Part shown: piece by piece, positions 18,904-29,272 of the stretch
How the letters are laid out: each line of letters opens with the position of its first letter
How positions within the stretch are numbered: position 1 is the first letter of the stretch
Origin: Aliivibrio sp. S3MY1
GTDB lineage: Bacteria > Pseudomonadota > Gammaproteobacteria > Enterobacterales > Vibrionaceae
Assembly: GCF_028765575.1 (NCBI RefSeq)
Contig: NZ_JARACO010000004.1
Location: 1 to 64,000, forward strand
Direction of reading: 5' to 3'
Length of the DNA: 64,000 nt
Program-made: the position numbers and the translations under genes
Notes under the pieces: model-generated
What the model was told of the DNA's origin: nothing
Databases searched by the model: none
The model's input: only the letters and a program-made list of their open reading frames with translations

Positions 18904-19173
18904 CTATCGTAATTGGCTGTCTTTGCTTGCTCTTCGGTTGTAGGCACTAAACGCTTTTTCTCTTGCATCTTCTTTTACCTGACACTCAACACACAACTCA
19001 ACGCCGGGGATAATTTTACGTCGACCTTCAGGGATCAACTCACCACATTCTAGACAATAATCTGTCTCGTTATGTTCATGGTTAAGATGTGCTCTCGCAC
19101 GATTAATTGCATCAGTAACAGTGGCATCAATTTGTTCTTGTACGCCACCATCTCTTGTAAATCCATTAGCCAT
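18904..19173 (-). CDS. DksA/TraR-type zinc-finger protein (YbiI-like)
   Basis: The 89-aa protein has one C4 zinc finger, 'CLECGELIPEGRRKIIPGVELCVECQ', in the C-terminal half, and a short helical N terminus (QEQIDATVTDAINRARAHL). Size and layout match E. coli YbiI, a short relative of DksA whose target is uncertain. An in-frame ATG lies 12 nt upstream at 19185, but it forms part of the GGAG ribosome site; the ATG at 19173 is the real start. Confidence 0.88.
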   Translation of the reverse strand: MANGFTRDGGVQEQIDATVTDAINRARAHLNHEHNETDYCLECGELIPEGRRKIIPGVELCVECQVKEDAREKAFSAYNRRASKDSQLR

Positions 19174-19352
19174 AATGGTCTCCAAATCTATGATTGACTA
19201 GGAGAACATTATCGATTACTAACTGTGTTTTGATAATAGCGCTAAATGTGAATTACTATTACAGTTATGCAATAACCTAAGTAGAGATGAAATAGACAAT
19301 AATAGTAAGGTTTTATTCTTCTTGAATTTTTACAATCATGCCGCGATCAACA

Positions 19353-19925
19353 TTAACAATCTGACGTTTCTAAGATAATAATACTTCTACCATAACTATT
19401 CATTGTATGGTTTTCTGGCATATAATGAATCTTACACTTAAATTCGTTAATATCCTTATAATGATCATTCATAGCAGGAAAAATCCAAAAACCATTAGAT
19501 ATACCAGCTTGATTGTAATCATATTCTAAATTCCAATTATCTTTATAATTAAGACCGTCAGTACTATATCCAACATCAATATCCATAATAACTTTTATTT
19601 GTTTCATAGAATTTAAGAATGGATTAAATATTGGATGCCTGTCTTTCTGTGTAAATGCAATTTGTTTATTATTAATCAATATACACTGTAATTTTTTCTG
19701 AAAAGGTAACCTACATTTATTTACATTTGAACTTGGTAAATATGTTTTGGTTGAAAATTTAATAAAACCACTTTCTAAATTCCTTTTTATCGATTCTAAA
19801 GTTGCTATTTTGGTTTCTGTTCTTAAAGAAAAATATTTCTTGACTGCTAATGTAGATAGGATACTTAAGATAATGATAACCATAATACATTCGATTAGTG
19901 TAAATCCTTTTTTAAAACTTAGCAT
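19353..19925 (-). CDS. Type IV prepilin-like protein
   Basis: The 190-aa protein has a prepilin leader: short basic MLSFKKG then the cleavage motif G-FTLIE and a hydrophobic helix 'CIMVIIILSILSTLAVKKYF'. Glu+5 needed for pilus assembly is present. The remaining domain is unrecognised and has a Cys pair near the C terminus, possible for a minor pilin or pseudopilin. It stands alone, with no pilus assembly genes nearby and an EAL-domain gene upstream in the same direction. The AT-rich composition suggests transfer. Confidence 0.8.
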   Translation of the reverse strand: MLSFKKGFTLIECIMVIIILSILSTLAVKKYFSLRTETKIATLESIKRNLESGFIKFSTKTYLPSSNVNKCRLPFQKKLQCILINNKQIAFTQKDRHPIFNPFLNSMKQIKVIMDIDVGYSTDGLNYKDNWNLEYDYNQAGISNGFWIFPAMNDHYKDINEFKCKIHYMPENHTMNSYGRSIIILETSDC

Positions 19926-19954
19926 AAGGTATACTCAAACTCCATATGGATAAA

Positions 19955-20611
19955 TTAATAGACAAGGTGTTTTATATCTAGCGGTTTAAAATAAAAATAG
20001 CCTTGCTGATTAAAATCCCCTAATGTAAATAAGAGGCTTGCTTGTTTTTCATTTTCAACCCCTTCAATGATAATCTCTTTTTTGAGTATTGTTTTTACTT
20101 CATTTATTATTTTTTTTAATTGATTAAATTTATAATCAGAATTTTCAATATCAATAATTGCAGCTCTATCTACCTTAATGATATCAATAGGGAGATCTAA
20201 TGTTTTCATGTTGTTTTTATAACAATCATCTAATGCAAATCTGATCCCTGTTTCTCTTTTTAATAAAGAAATATTCATCGAAACAACATGTAACGATTCA
20301 CATTTATCATGCTCAGTAATTTCTAAAATTATCTTTTTATTTTTTAATAACACTCTTGCATATTGAATAAAATTATCGTCTTCCAAACTTAATATAGATA
20401 TATTTATGCTTATGACATTATCACAATGCATTGGCTGTATATCAGATAACACGTGATTTATTACATCGATATCAAATAATGGTTTACACTGAACCTGTTT
20501 TACATATTGTTCAATATTGATCTTTTTATCGTAAAATCGTAATAAAGCTTCGTAGTACTTAATACTTCCTTGGTAGATAATTGGTTGATAATTAAAATAT
20601 ACATTTTCCAT
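19955..20611 (-). CDS. EAL-domain c-di-GMP phosphodiesterase (EAL only)
   Basis: The 218-aa protein consists of an EAL domain without GGDEF, PAS or membrane parts. Catalytic motifs are kept: 'YEALLRF', 'SINIS', 'LEITEHD', 'FALDDC' (usual DDFG replaced by DDCY), 'IIKVDR', 'IIEGVEN' and 'QGYFYFKP'. It may be active, though the altered loop 6 leaves doubt. The ATG at 20611 has GGAAG upstream; the longer start at 20623 does not. It precedes the lone prepilin gene by 29 bp, so the two probably form an operon linking c-di-GMP to a surface structure. Confidence 0.85.
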   Translation of the reverse strand: MENVYFNYQPIIYQGSIKYYEALLRFYDKKINIEQYVKQVQCKPLFDIDVINHVLSDIQPMHCDNVISINISILSLEDDNFIQYARVLLKNKKIILEITEHDKCESLHVVSMNISLLKRETGIRFALDDCYKNNMKTLDLPIDIIKVDRAAIIDIENSDYKFNQLKKIINEVKTILKKEIIIEGVENEKQASLLFTLGDFNQQGYFYFKPLDIKHLVY

Positions 20612-20623
20612 CTGAACTTCCAT

Positions 20624-21029
20624 TTACCATTATCATCTAATGACTTAACAATATCGCCCTGAGATCTTTATTATCATTAAAAAAAAAGTTTCAGCAATAC
20701 CCTGATTTAAAAAAAATAGCGCCAATATACAGCATGATAGATAGTATAAAGGCTCAAAAGACTTTCGATTTTATAGGGTGTTATTTGAAATGATTGGCAT
20801 AATACAACTTAAAAATTCAAATTTATCTATTACCTTCAACTAAAAAGGGTAAATAGACCAAGCATTAAAGAAAAATATAAGCTGATAATATTTGATATCA
20901 TTAAGCAGGACACAATACTCAGTAAACAGTACAGCAAGCTGATAAAAGGGGACTGTTAAGATAATTCAATACAAAAGACATCTTTGTAATGTTACATTTA
21001 ATTACAGTCCTGTCATTGAATTTATTGGC
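20624..21029. other. AT-rich gene-free interval
   Basis: No ORF with a ribosome site is seen on either strand in this AT-rich stretch upstream of the EAL gene. It probably holds that gene's promoter. Confidence 0.5.
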
Positions 21030-21089
21030 AAATGAAACTATATTTAAATAAATGAAGTTATATTTAAATAAATTGAATTATATTTAAAT
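21030..21089. repeat. Three 20-bp AT-rich tandem repeats
   Basis: Three consecutive 20-bp units share the pattern AAATGAANTTATATTTAAAT: 21030-21049, 21050-21069 and 21070-21089. Differences are confined to two or three positions per unit. A partial fourth unit (ATAT) follows. They sit between the EAL gene region and the terminator of ybiB. Confidence 0.85.
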
Positions 21090-21117
21090 ATATTACAAAT
21101 AGAGTGCTCCCATATGC

Positions 21118-21150
21118 AATAAAAAAAAGCCGCAAGATTAACTTACGGCT
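21118..21150 (-). terminator. Terminator of the ybiB-like gene
   Basis: AGCCGCAAG (21128-21136) pairs with CTTACGGCT (21142-21150) with one G-U pair on the minus strand. Eight T follow on that strand. Confidence 0.88.
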
Positions 21151-21177
21151 CTCTCTAATAACTTGATTGTGAATAGA

Positions 21178-22182
21178 TTAAGCGAGTGTTTTTACATACT
21201 CTTCCCAATATTGAGTAGCAAGCTTAATCGCCTCCTCTCTTGGGTAGTTTTGTTTACGTTTATTTGCCCACAATACATTAGCGACATTAAAAATAACGGT
21301 GTTTGCCATTAGTTGTAACTGCTCAGTTTTAGTGCCTAACAAACAAGTATGAGGCGTTGGTAAATCGTCAATTAATGCCTCTTCCCAATACAGCTCTTCA
21401 CATACCCCTTTTGATGCACACCATAGAGACTGACTCACTTTAGGGTTAAATTCAGATTCTCCGCCCATGCCTTTAAAGCACAGTGCCAATTCTGAACAAT
21501 CTTCTGTCGCTTGCTGCAAACGAGATTCAGCTTCGCCGTGTAATTGTGGTAATCCTGGGTGAAAACTTCCACGTAATGAAATTGGCGCTGACGCAGGGTT
21601 TAACATACGCGCACAGGTATTCGCAGGGGTACGTAAACCGTATTCATGTTGCCATAACAGCATGGTTTCTACTTGAGGGGCGTAAACCGATAGAGGTAGA
21701 TAAGCGATATTGCCTTCATCTAGTGCTTTTTGTGTCTCTGCAATACTTGAGCAACTTGGAATGTTAAACTTTTCAATAACTTGAGATACATGTTCTCGTG
21801 TACTGCCCAGTTGTAAATGACCATGAAGCAATACTCTAAAGCCTTTATTCGCTAGAATTTGTGCTGAATATAACTGCCAAGATGGACCTTGAACCTGACG
21901 CTTGCCAGCAAAACATGCCCAATCAATATCAACACTCAGATCTTTTAATTCAGGAGTTTGTACATTGCGGATAAATTCCCGAATGGCAGTGGTAAAGCCA
22001 CTGATCTCATCAACTGTTTCATTCTGAACTCGGATAAGCATCATCAGCATTGCCATCTTGTCGCTTGATACTTCACCGGCAAGATATTCTTTCATGACTT
22101 GATACGCTTGATCAAAACTAAGTGGCTTACGGCTGCGCTCACCACGCCCTACGGTTCTAATGCATTCTATAATTGAGCTCAT
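21178..22182 (-). CDS. ybiB: TrpD2/YbiB-family protein (anthranilate phosphoribosyltransferase fold)
   Basis: The 334-aa protein resembles E. coli YbiB (TrpD2), which has the TrpD fold but binds nucleic acid rather than acting in tryptophan synthesis. Signs are 'IIECIRTVGRGERSRKPLSFDQAYQVMKEYLAGEVSSDKMAMLMMLIRVQNET', 'DIDWACFAGKRQVQGPSW' and 'LRTPANTCARMLNP'. Length fits the family (about 320-330). It is monocistronic, with terminators on both sides. Confidence 0.85.
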   Translation of the reverse strand: MSSIIECIRTVGRGERSRKPLSFDQAYQVMKEYLAGEVSSDKMAMLMMLIRVQNETVDEISGFTTAIREFIRNVQTPELKDLSVDIDWACFAGKRQVQGPSWQLYSAQILANKGFRVLLHGHLQLGSTREHVSQVIEKFNIPSCSSIAETQKALDEGNIAYLPLSVYAPQVETMLLWQHEYGLRTPANTCARMLNPASAPISLRGSFHPGLPQLHGEAESRLQQATEDCSELALCFKGMGGESEFNPKVSQSLWCASKGVCEELYWEEALIDDLPTPHTCLLGTKTEQLQLMANTVIFNVANVLWANKRKQNYPREEAIKLATQYWEEYVKTLA

Positions 22183-22238
22183 GACTGTCCTTGTATGTTC
22201 TTTATAATGTTCAACGCTACAGACGTTATCACATAAAC

Positions 22239-22284
22239 AAAAAAAGCCAAGAAGTTCGTAATAATCTACCCATCTCTTGGCTTA
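22239..22284 (-). terminator. Terminator of the HlyD/DUF2955 operon
   Basis: AAGCCAAGA (22244-22252) and TCTTGGCTT (22275-22283) form a 9-bp stem; on the minus strand it ends in a T tract. It follows the membrane-protein gene. Confidence 0.85.
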
Positions 22285-22304
22285 TTATCCAATAATTCAA
22301 ATTG

Positions 22305-23330
22305 TTAGTGAGCCTTTTCTTCTCGCTCAATTCCTCGGAAAAACACAGGAAACCGTTTAATTAACCGATAACAGGCCCAAATTAATATACTGGTTATTAT
22401 TACCGCTACCACAATCGATGAGACTCGATATAAAATAGCAAAAAACGCATCTTTTTTTCCCGGTACTGCGCCTGTAATGGGTATAGTTAACGCCGCCATA
22501 GCCGAGAAACCAATCCCTTTCATTATTGGGTTTTCACTGGCTAACCATTTACAAAAATACCCAGATGCAATAGCAAAACTTAGAATATACAAAATAGGAT
22601 TATCGTATAAATCATACAATATTAATTGCATCGCCATTGCAGATACACACCCTGCTAATGTACCAATAATACGGATACGCGCCATCATTAATGAGCCGAC
22701 TAACGTCATTGGCGAGAGCATAATCAACATTGATGCTTGAGCGGATAAAGAGTCATTTAATGTCCCTATTTCAAAGATCAAAAACACAATCATTGCCACC
22801 ATCCAACCTAATGCAGTTTGCTCTAACATTTCTCGTGGTTCTTTGCTCTGGCCCTCTACTTTTAAAATAGGAGCATGAGCTTCAATGGGCTCAGGAAACA
22901 GATAAAAAGTTAAAGCACAAATAGGGATCACCATAATCGCGGCAACCCATACTCCAACAATAAAATCTTCTAAATCAAAGGTCACATACGATCCAAAATT
23001 CAATAAAATTGAACCGACTAATAAACCAGTGTAGCCGAATAAGTAACTCGCTTTATAGTGCATTGCGTGGCATTTTAATAACAGCATAATGCCAACAGCA
23101 ACGGTCATTAACAGTGGATATGGTTGTAAAAAACCGACAATTAACGCTACTTGAATGCTTACCCAAACAACACTAATAAGCAGCTGAATAAACATTCCCC
23201 AGCTCCAGCGATTTAGGTTAGATAAAATAAACAGTGGTAATAGAGTGCCAAACATCCCATTTGACCACCCAAACACCGTGCACATTGCGAAACCGAGAAC
23301 ACAACCAAACCATATTCGTAATGCTTTCAT
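22305..23330 (-). CDS. DUF2955 / FUSC-like inner-membrane transporter
   Basis: The 341-aa protein has two sets of about five hydrophobic helices separated by a cytoplasmic segment near residues 160-175 ('VEGQSKEPREMLEQTALGWM'). This is the two-halved layout of FUSC/aromatic-acid exporter proteins; it resembles DUF2955. It lies 12 bp downstream of an HlyD-type adaptor gene, like AaeB with AaeA. It is probably the inner-membrane part of an efflux pair for small aromatic or phenolic compounds, by family analogy only. Confidence 0.82.
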   Translation of the reverse strand: MKALRIWFGCVLGFAMCTVFGWSNGMFGTLLPLFILSNLNRWSWGMFIQLLISVVWVSIQVALIVGFLQPYPLLMTVAVGIMLLLKCHAMHYKASYLFGYTGLLVGSILLNFGSYVTFDLEDFIVGVWVAAIMVIPICALTFYLFPEPIEAHAPILKVEGQSKEPREMLEQTALGWMVAMIVFLIFEIGTLNDSLSAQASMLIMLSPMTLVGSLMMARIRIIGTLAGCVSAMAMQLILYDLYDNPILYILSFAIASGYFCKWLASENPIMKGIGFSAMAALTIPITGAVPGKKDAFFAILYRVSSIVVAVIITSILIWACYRLIKRFPVFFRGIEREEKAH

Positions 23331-23342
23331 ACCAATACCTAA

Positions 23343-24410
23343 TTAATAAATATAATGTAGATAACTGATCATGGTAATTAAGCTATGACCAATATAATCA
23401 ATGACGGTATTGCCTGAAGTATAAATAATAACCGTTGCTCGTGAACCTACAAATAGCCTTGGTGAAATAGCCTCTTCGCTGATTAAATTGACTCGTACTC
23501 GCTGTGCATCACGAACCCAACGGTTACTCACTTCTACGCTGCTCAATTGACCATTGGCTTTTTGTTGAGCAGAGGCAACCCCATAGTCTCGACTCTCTAC
23601 CAATAATGGAAACACCTCACCCGGCAGCGCATCATAAGCTACTTCAGCATGCATTCCTTTGTTCATCTTTGAGGTCGCTTTTTCACGATAATCTGCAGAG
23701 ATCCACAGTGAATCGGTCGGAATAAAAGTCAGTAACGGCTGATTAGCATTGGCAAACAAACCGACATGGAGCTGCATATTGGTAATTATCCCCTCACTTT
23801 GCGCCATGACTTGAGTATTTTCTAAATTCAGCAATGCTTGTTTTAAGGCATTTTTTGCTGATAGCACGGCACTGCTTTGTCCACTACCTTTGCCTAGTTT
23901 CACTTGTAATGCATGTAATTTTTGCTTCGATGCCATAAAGTTTGCTGAAGCTTGGTCTCGCTTAGTAAGCGCCGAATCTAAACCTGACGCAGAAACAGCA
24001 CCTGATTTCGCTAAACGCTTAATACGATGATACTCACGGTTTGCATTTTCCGCCGTAACTTGTGTTGTTTTAACATTCGATTGTGCCGCTTCGATATCCG
24101 CAACTAACGACGCTTCTTGTTCTTTTGCTTGAACAAGTGCGATTTCGGCTTTTTGAACGGCCAATTGATATTTTTCATCATCAATCTTAAACAGTAATTC
24201 ACCCTGTTTAACTAATTGATTATTAGTATGGTTAACTTCAACTACTCGACCAGACACTTCTGGTGATATTTGAACCACAAACCCTTGAACCTTACTTTGG
24301 GTTGTTAATGGCGTTACTCTATCTGCCATCACTAAATAAGCCGTAACGATAAGAAATAATACGATGAGTATACGCATCCATTGTTTGAATTTTTGCTCTG
24401 CAGCTTGCAT
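23343..24410 (-). CDS. HlyD-family membrane fusion protein (EmrA/AaeA-like)
   Basis: The 355-aa protein has one N-terminal membrane helix ('MRILIVLFLIVTAYLVMA'), a biotinyl-lipoyl-like domain ('VQGFVVQISPEVSGRVVEVNHTNNQLVKQGELLFKID'), a helical hairpin and a beta-barrel end ('VRVNLISEE...GSRATVIIYTSGN'). It links an inner-membrane pump to the outer membrane. The frame is open to a start at 24500, but that would leave only 25 bp to the divergent LysR gene; the ATG at 24410 leaves room for promoters and puts the helix at residue 12, as in AaeA. The exact start is uncertain. Confidence 0.85.
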   Translation of the reverse strand: MQAAEQKFKQWMRILIVLFLIVTAYLVMADRVTPLTTQSKVQGFVVQISPEVSGRVVEVNHTNNQLVKQGELLFKIDDEKYQLAVQKAEIALVQAKEQEASLVADIEAAQSNVKTTQVTAENANREYHRIKRLAKSGAVSASGLDSALTKRDQASANFMASKQKLHALQVKLGKGSGQSSAVLSAKNALKQALLNLENTQVMAQSEGIITNMQLHVGLFANANQPLLTFIPTDSLWISADYREKATSKMNKGMHAEVAYDALPGEVFPLLVESRDYGVASAQQKANGQLSSVEVSNRWVRDAQRVRVNLISEEAISPRLFVGSRATVIIYTSGNTVIDYIGHSLITMISYLHYIY

Positions 24411-24525
24411 AGAAGTTCTCAATAAAGTCAAAATTGCTGTGATCTGGTTCTCATTATAGTGCGTGATTTTATTTCGAATAGATGGCAAAATAATACTCAT
24501 ATGACCTATTAACAGGACAATAGAA

Positions 24526-25416
24526 ATGAGAAACCATCCAGAAAGCGTCGTTTCATTTGATGATATTTATCTATTTGTTCTCATTGTTAGACATAAGGGC
24601 ATTAGCTCTGCCGCGCAGTTTGCAGGATTACAACGCTCAAAGGTTAGTCGTCGCCTACAAGAGTTAGAAAAAGCCCTTGGTCATCAATTACTTATCAGAA
24701 CGACAAGAGCGATTGAATTAACCCAGCAAGGGAAATGGCTATATGAGCAAACCTCTAATCCTATCAATACTTTAGTGGATGCGAGTCGATTAATGAGAGA
24801 GCATCACTTAACGCCAAGAGGTAGATTAAAAGTAGCGATTCCCCCCGCCCTTGGAATGACTGAGATCTTCTCTCAGCTAATTGAACAGTATATGAAGGAG
24901 TATAGTGAGGTTAAATTAGAGATTGAGCATCATGTTCAATCGTTGGATCTTCGTCGTGAAAATGTTGATCTACAAATTCTACCTAGCTATATCGAGCCTT
25001 TACATGATGACTATATTCAGCAACGCTTAATTCAAATTCCTTATAGTATGGTTGCTTCTCCAGAGTATTTAACACTAAATGGACACCCTGATAATGTGGC
25101 TCAGTTAAATGACTTTCATCTGCTTGCTAGCCGTTATAATAAAAGCTTGCTCCCTCAAGGGCTTGATTATCAATTATTTAGTGATGATCTACATTTGCTG
25201 CAACGATTGGCACTTTCAGGTAAAGGCATTGCTCTTCTACCCTCAATCTTAATTGAAGATAACATCAAAAATGGCCAGCTCATTGAGGTCTTACCCAGAA
25301 CTTCTTTTACAGATTTAACCATTACTTTGGTTTACCCAACACCAAGCTATTTGCCTGAAAAGACACGAGCGATGGTGACGCTATTTAGAGAAACGTTTTC
25401 ATACCAATGTAATTAA
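24526..25416 (+). CDS. LysR-family regulator, divergent from the efflux pair
   Basis: The 296-aa protein has an N-terminal HTH ('GISSAAQFAGLQRSKVSRRLQELEKALGHQLL', about 20-50) and a LysR effector domain. The ATG has AGGA 8 nt upstream. It is transcribed away from the HlyD/DUF2955 operon, the usual arrangement for a LysR protein controlling an aromatic-acid efflux system (AaeR with AaeXAB). The effector is unknown. Confidence 0.88.
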   Translation: MRNHPESVVSFDDIYLFVLIVRHKGISSAAQFAGLQRSKVSRRLQELEKALGHQLLIRTTRAIELTQQGKWLYEQTSNPINTLVDASRLMREHHLTPRGRLKVAIPPALGMTEIFSQLIEQYMKEYSEVKLEIEHHVQSLDLRRENVDLQILPSYIEPLHDDYIQQRLIQIPYSMVASPEYLTLNGHPDNVAQLNDFHLLASRYNKSLLPQGLDYQLFSDDLHLLQRLALSGKGIALLPSILIEDNIKNGQLIEVLPRTSFTDLTITLVYPTPSYLPEKTRAMVTLFRETFSYQCN

Positions 25417-25421
25417 TGCCC

Positions 25422-25455
25422 AAAAAAAAGCCAACATCATGAAAGATATTGGCTT
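25422..25455. terminator. Bidirectional terminator between LysR and bioD
   Basis: AAGCCAACATC (25428-25438) pairs with GATATTGGCTT (25445-25455) with one non-Watson-Crick pair. Eight A upstream act as the T tract for the minus-strand bioBFCD operon; the plus-strand tail is weaker. Confidence 0.8.
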
Positions 25456-25493
25456 CTGTGTTTTGTACTTAAATGTATTTATAGCAATAGTAA

Positions 25494-26174
25494 TTAGCTT
25501 TCTAACACATCTAAATTAATGTATTTGCCCATATTTTTACGCTTAGTACTTGGCATATATGGGATTTCGCCTAATTTTGGTGCTGGCATTTTATCTTCCA
25601 ACATCTTGATAATTTCAGCGTAATTTTCAGTACCTGGGTTTACTCGGTTTGCTACCCACCCAATGATCTCTAAGCCATCATGTTGAATCGCTTCTGCCGT
25701 TAACATGGCATGGCTAAGGCAGCCTAACTTAATACCTACCACTAATACGACTGGTAGCTTCTCTTGTTTCACCCAAGTAGACAAACAATCGTTTTTAGAC
25801 ACAGGAACACGCCAACCACCAGCACCTTCCACCAAAACAATGTCTGATTTTTCTTTTAATGCCGCTAAGCCTTGTGAAAGAACAGAATAGTCAATTACAA
25901 CATTCTCAGCTTTTGCTGCAATGTGTGGCGATGCAGGCAATAGCAATGCATAAGGGTTTACTTCTTCGTAACTTAATTCAACATTAGCAGCAGAGCGTAA
26001 ATGGATTGCATCAGAGTGTTGAACGCCTTCACCTTTGTCTTCAGAGCCCGCTGCTACCGGTTTATATGCCGCTGTATTCAGTCCTTTCATATCTAATGCA
26101 TCTAAAATCGCTTTAGAAGAAACCGTTTTACCTACATCTGTATCTGTACCTGCAACAAAAAATGCATCAATCAT
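25494..26174 (-). CDS. bioD: Dethiobiotin synthetase
   Basis: The 226-aa enzyme closes the ureido ring of dethiobiotin from diaminopelargonic acid, CO2 and ATP. The P-loop '[13 protein letters not shown]' is at residues 5-17, and the conserved 'YKPVAAGSE' and '[11 protein letters not shown]' segments are present. It is the last gene of bioBFCD and overlaps bioC by 8 bp. Confidence 0.96.
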   Translation of the reverse strand: MIDAFFVAGTDTDVGKTVSSKAILDALDMKGLNTAAYKPVAAGSEDKGEGVQHSDAIHLRSAANVELSYEEVNPYALLLPASPHIAAKAENVVIDYSVLSQGLAALKEKSDIVLVEGAGGWRVPVSKNDCLSTWVKQEKLPVVLVVGIKLGCLSHAMLTAEAIQHDGLEIIGWVANRVNPGTENYAEIIKMLEDKMPAPKLGEIPYMPSTKRKNMGKYINLDVLES

Positions 26175-26988
26175 TACTTATAACTCCAAAGCCTACCTGA
26201 TAAGTAGCAGGTAACTTATTAAATTCATTCTTAAAAATTCGATACGCTTCTTCCACAGCTAACAGCTTTTCTTTACTCAATAAACCTGAGTGGCGACCAT
26301 TAGGTAAATGCGTTGCTCCAATTCCTTTTAAATCTTTCATTAAAGCAAGAGCAGAAGAATACGTCATCTCGACTGGCGTGCAGTCTAGTGTAAACTTGTT
26401 ACATTCAGATTGCGCTAACGCAAGGTTTACCATAGATGGCGTAATAAAATCGTTAACATGTTGATATAAATCAACCTTTGACCACGCTTTTTTCAACTCA
26501 AACAGTGAGCCATCTAACAAAGTTGAAAATATAACCTTGCTTTTACTGTGGGTAATTCGCTTCATTTCTCGTAATGGTACAGATAAATCCTGACACCATT
26601 GCAACGCTAGACTAGAGATAACCATATCGAATGTATTATCGTTAAACGGTAAATGCTCTGCATCTCCCTGCACGTAATCTATGTTTATTTCACCGCAGCG
26701 CTCTTTGGCTTTATCTAACATAGATCGAGAAAGATCAAGCGCTACAACCGTTGCGCCGCGTTTCAACAGTTGATCACTGCAATAGCCCGTCCCGCAGCCG
26801 ACATCTACTATACGCAGTCCTGACAGATCTTGAGGTAAATAAGATAATAAGGTATCCGCTACCTGACGCTGAAATTCCGCCGAGCGATCATAGGTATTTG
26901 CCGCTTTACTAAACGCCGCTTGAATCGCTTGTTTCTCTTGGCTTGGTGTCCAATGTAAGCTTTCTATGGTGAGCGCTTGATTAACCAT
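26167..26988 (-). CDS. bioC: Malonyl-[acp] O-methyltransferase
   Basis: The 273-aa SAM-dependent methyltransferase caps malonyl-ACP so that fatty acid synthase can build pimeloyl-ACP. The SAM site is '[18 protein letters not shown]', with '[16 protein letters not shown]' near the N terminus as in BioC, and '[14 protein letters not shown]'. The gene lies between bioF and bioD. No bioH is in the window. Confidence 0.94.
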   Translation of the reverse strand: MVNQALTIESLHWTPSQEKQAIQAAFSKAANTYDRSAEFQRQVADTLLSYLPQDLSGLRIVDVGCGTGYCSDQLLKRGATVVALDLSRSMLDKAKERCGEINIDYVQGDAEHLPFNDNTFDMVISSLALQWCQDLSVPLREMKRITHSKSKVIFSTLLDGSLFELKKAWSKVDLYQHVNDFITPSMVNLALAQSECNKFTLDCTPVEMTYSSALALMKDLKGIGATHLPNGRHSGLLSKEKLLAVEEAYRIFKNEFNKLPATYQVGFGVISND

Positions 26989-26995
26989 AACTCCA

Positions 26996-28147
26996 TCATC
27001 CTAATTCAGTTATTGCTTGGGTTAGCTGTGTAATGTCTTGTTGTGAGTGATTGGCACTTAACGTAATTCTTAACCTCGCAGTTCCTGTTGGCACGGTAGG
27101 CGGACGAATAGCAGTTGTCCACAATCCTTGATCTTTAAGTGCGGCAGAGACATTCATTGCTTTATCTGCTTCACCAATAATAATCGGTTTTATCGGCGTA
27201 TTTGTTTTCACCGCTCCTAAAAAACCAGTCAATTCTGATTCAAATTGTTGATTTAATTCTTTAAGTTTGTCACGTCGCCATTCTTGTTGTTGGATCATAG
27301 ATAAAGCATGAGACAAGGCGTGAGCTTGAGCAGGCGGCATTGCTGTTGAATAGACATGATGACGAGCAAATTGCGCCAAATAATCACCACATTCTTGATT
27401 GCATAACACTGCTGCGCCAGATAAACCAAACCCTTTACCAAATGTGACGACTAAAATGTCTGGCGTTACTTGATAAAAATCACAACACCCTCGCCCGCCA
27501 GTACCTAAGACTCCACATCCATGGGCATCATCCACCATTAACCACGCATTATTTTCTTGGGTTACGTTCGCAATCTGTGACAGGGGTGATAAATCACCAT
27601 CCATACTAAAAACCCCTTCGGTGACGACCAAAGAAGGTGAATTATCAGACGTTGTTAATAATTTGGTTAGATGAGATATATCATTATGCTTAAAGCGTTT
27701 CATCGTCGCAGGTGACAATATACCCGCTTCCATTAATGATGCATGATTGAGTTTATCTTGCAGTAAGGTATCGCCTTTTTCTAATAATGAAAAAAGCACC
27801 GCTTGATTAACACTAAAACCTGAATTAAACAGTAATGCGCAATCAAACCCAAGCCATTCAGCCAGTTGAGATTCTAAATCGGCATGAGGTTTTGAGTAAC
27901 CCGTCACTAATGGTGAAGCGCCACTACCACTGCCATATAAAGATAAGCCTTGTTGCCATGCTTGAGTTAACTCTGCACTGCCAGCAAGACCAAGGTAATC
28001 GTTACCTGAAAAGTTAATGTAGGATTGACCATCCACCACTAATCGAGATTGATTACCTTGCTCTATTACCGTTCGAGAACGATTCAGCCCCGCTTGCTTA
28101 CGCTGTGTCAGTGCGGAGCTAATACGTTGATTAAACGCTCGCTTCAT
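26996..28147 (-). CDS. bioF: 8-amino-7-oxononanoate synthase
   Basis: The 383-aa PLP enzyme joins pimeloyl-ACP and alanine. Motifs are '[13 protein letters not shown]' near the start, '[15 protein letters not shown]', '[11 protein letters not shown]' and the PLP lysine in '[14 protein letters not shown]'. The frame is open further upstream to 28192, but the ATG at 28147 aligns with the family start and gives the normal length of about 384 aa. It then overlaps the bioB end by 17 bp. Confidence 0.95.
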   Translation of the reverse strand: MKRAFNQRISSALTQRKQAGLNRSRTVIEQGNQSRLVVDGQSYINFSGNDYLGLAGSAELTQAWQQGLSLYGSGSGASPLVTGYSKPHADLESQLAEWLGFDCALLFNSGFSVNQAVLFSLLEKGDTLLQDKLNHASLMEAGILSPATMKRFKHNDISHLTKLLTTSDNSPSLVVTEGVFSMDGDLSPLSQIANVTQENNAWLMVDDAHGCGVLGTGGRGCCDFYQVTPDILVVTFGKGFGLSGAAVLCNQECGDYLAQFARHHVYSTAMPPAQAHALSHALSMIQQQEWRRDKLKELNQQFESELTGFLGAVKTNTPIKPIIIGEADKAMNVSAALKDQGLWTTAIRPPTVPTGTARLRITLSANHSQQDITQLTQAITELG

Positions 28148-29183
28148 AGAATAGATCGTCTTTTTCAGGACGAGAAGCAACACGCTCAGCAACGCGATCT
28201 AACAATTCATGCTCTTGAACCACATCTGGTTTTTGCGCAACTTGTTGACTATTCACACCCAGTTTCTTAAACAGTTGCATGTCGCTGTCTTCATCAGGAT
28301 TTGGTGTCGTCAGTAATTTACAACCATAAAATACCGAGTTTGCACCTGCCATAAAGCATAAGGCTTGCATCTGCTCATTCATGCTTTCACGACCGGCAGA
28401 TAAACGCACGGCAGATCCAGGCATCATGATACGTGCAACCGCAATTAAACGAATAAAATCAAATGGGTCGACATCTTCTGCATCCTCTAATGGCGTGCCT
28501 TTTACTTTTACCAACATGTTAACAGGGACAGATTCAGGATGCTGAGGAAGGTTCGCTAATTCAACAAACAGACCCGCACGATCACTGTCACTTTCACCCA
28601 TGCCAATAATACCACCAGAGCAGATCTTCATCCCTGCATCACGAACGTGCGATAACGTATCTAAACGATCTTGATACGTTCGGGTCGTAATGATATTTCC
28701 GTAAAACTCTGGAGAGGTGTCTAAATTGTGGTTGTAGTAATCGAGACCCGCTTCTGATAATTCACCCGCTTGATCTGAGGTGATCATCCCTAACGTCATG
28801 CACGTCTCAAGACCCATCTCTTTGACGCCTTTGATCATATCTAACAGATAAGGCATATCACGTTCTTTTGGATTTTTCCAAGCAGCACCCATACAGAAAC
28901 GGGTTGAACCTGAGTTCTTCGCTTTTTTCGCAGCATCCAAAACGCTTTCTACTTCCATCAAGCGTTCACGATCAACGTCAGTGCGGTAATGAGCACTTTG
29001 CGGGCAATATTTACAATCTTCAGGGCAAGCGCCCGTTTTAATAGATAGCAGTGTACTTACTTGTACATAGTTTGTTTGCTGATACTTACGATGTACTAAT
29101 TGAGCATCAAAGATTAAGTCCATAAACGGCTTATCCATCAACGCCTGTACTTCTGTTACTGTCCAGTTATGTCTCACTTCCAC
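28131..29183 (-). CDS. bioB: Biotin synthase (radical SAM)
   Basis: The 350-aa radical-SAM enzyme inserts sulfur into dethiobiotin. The cluster motif is '[13 protein letters not shown]' (CxxxCxxC) near residue 50. '[28 protein letters not shown]' and '[12 protein letters not shown]' are BioB signatures. It is the first gene of bioBFCD and is divergent from bioA across a BirA operator. Confidence 0.97.
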   Translation of the reverse strand: MEVRHNWTVTEVQALMDKPFMDLIFDAQLVHRKYQQTNYVQVSTLLSIKTGACPEDCKYCPQSAHYRTDVDRERLMEVESVLDAAKKAKNSGSTRFCMGAAWKNPKERDMPYLLDMIKGVKEMGLETCMTLGMITSDQAGELSEAGLDYYNHNLDTSPEFYGNIITTRTYQDRLDTLSHVRDAGMKICSGGIIGMGESDSDRAGLFVELANLPQHPESVPVNMLVKVKGTPLEDAEDVDPFDFIRLIAVARIMMPGSAVRLSAGRESMNEQMQALCFMAGANSVFYGCKLLTTPNPDEDSDMQLFKKLGVNSQQVAQKPDVVQEHELLDRVAERVASRPEKDDLFYEASV

Positions 29184-29272
29184 GTGTAAATTCCTTTCGT
29201 TAACATGCTATAACCATTGCTATTGCTAAGATCCGACCACTTTTGATTATGCCTTTTGGCCTCTATTTATAC

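Noticed and set aside
26996..28192. Longer bioF start at 28192
   Set aside because: The extra 15 residues are absent from the family, lack a ribosome site and lie inside bioB.
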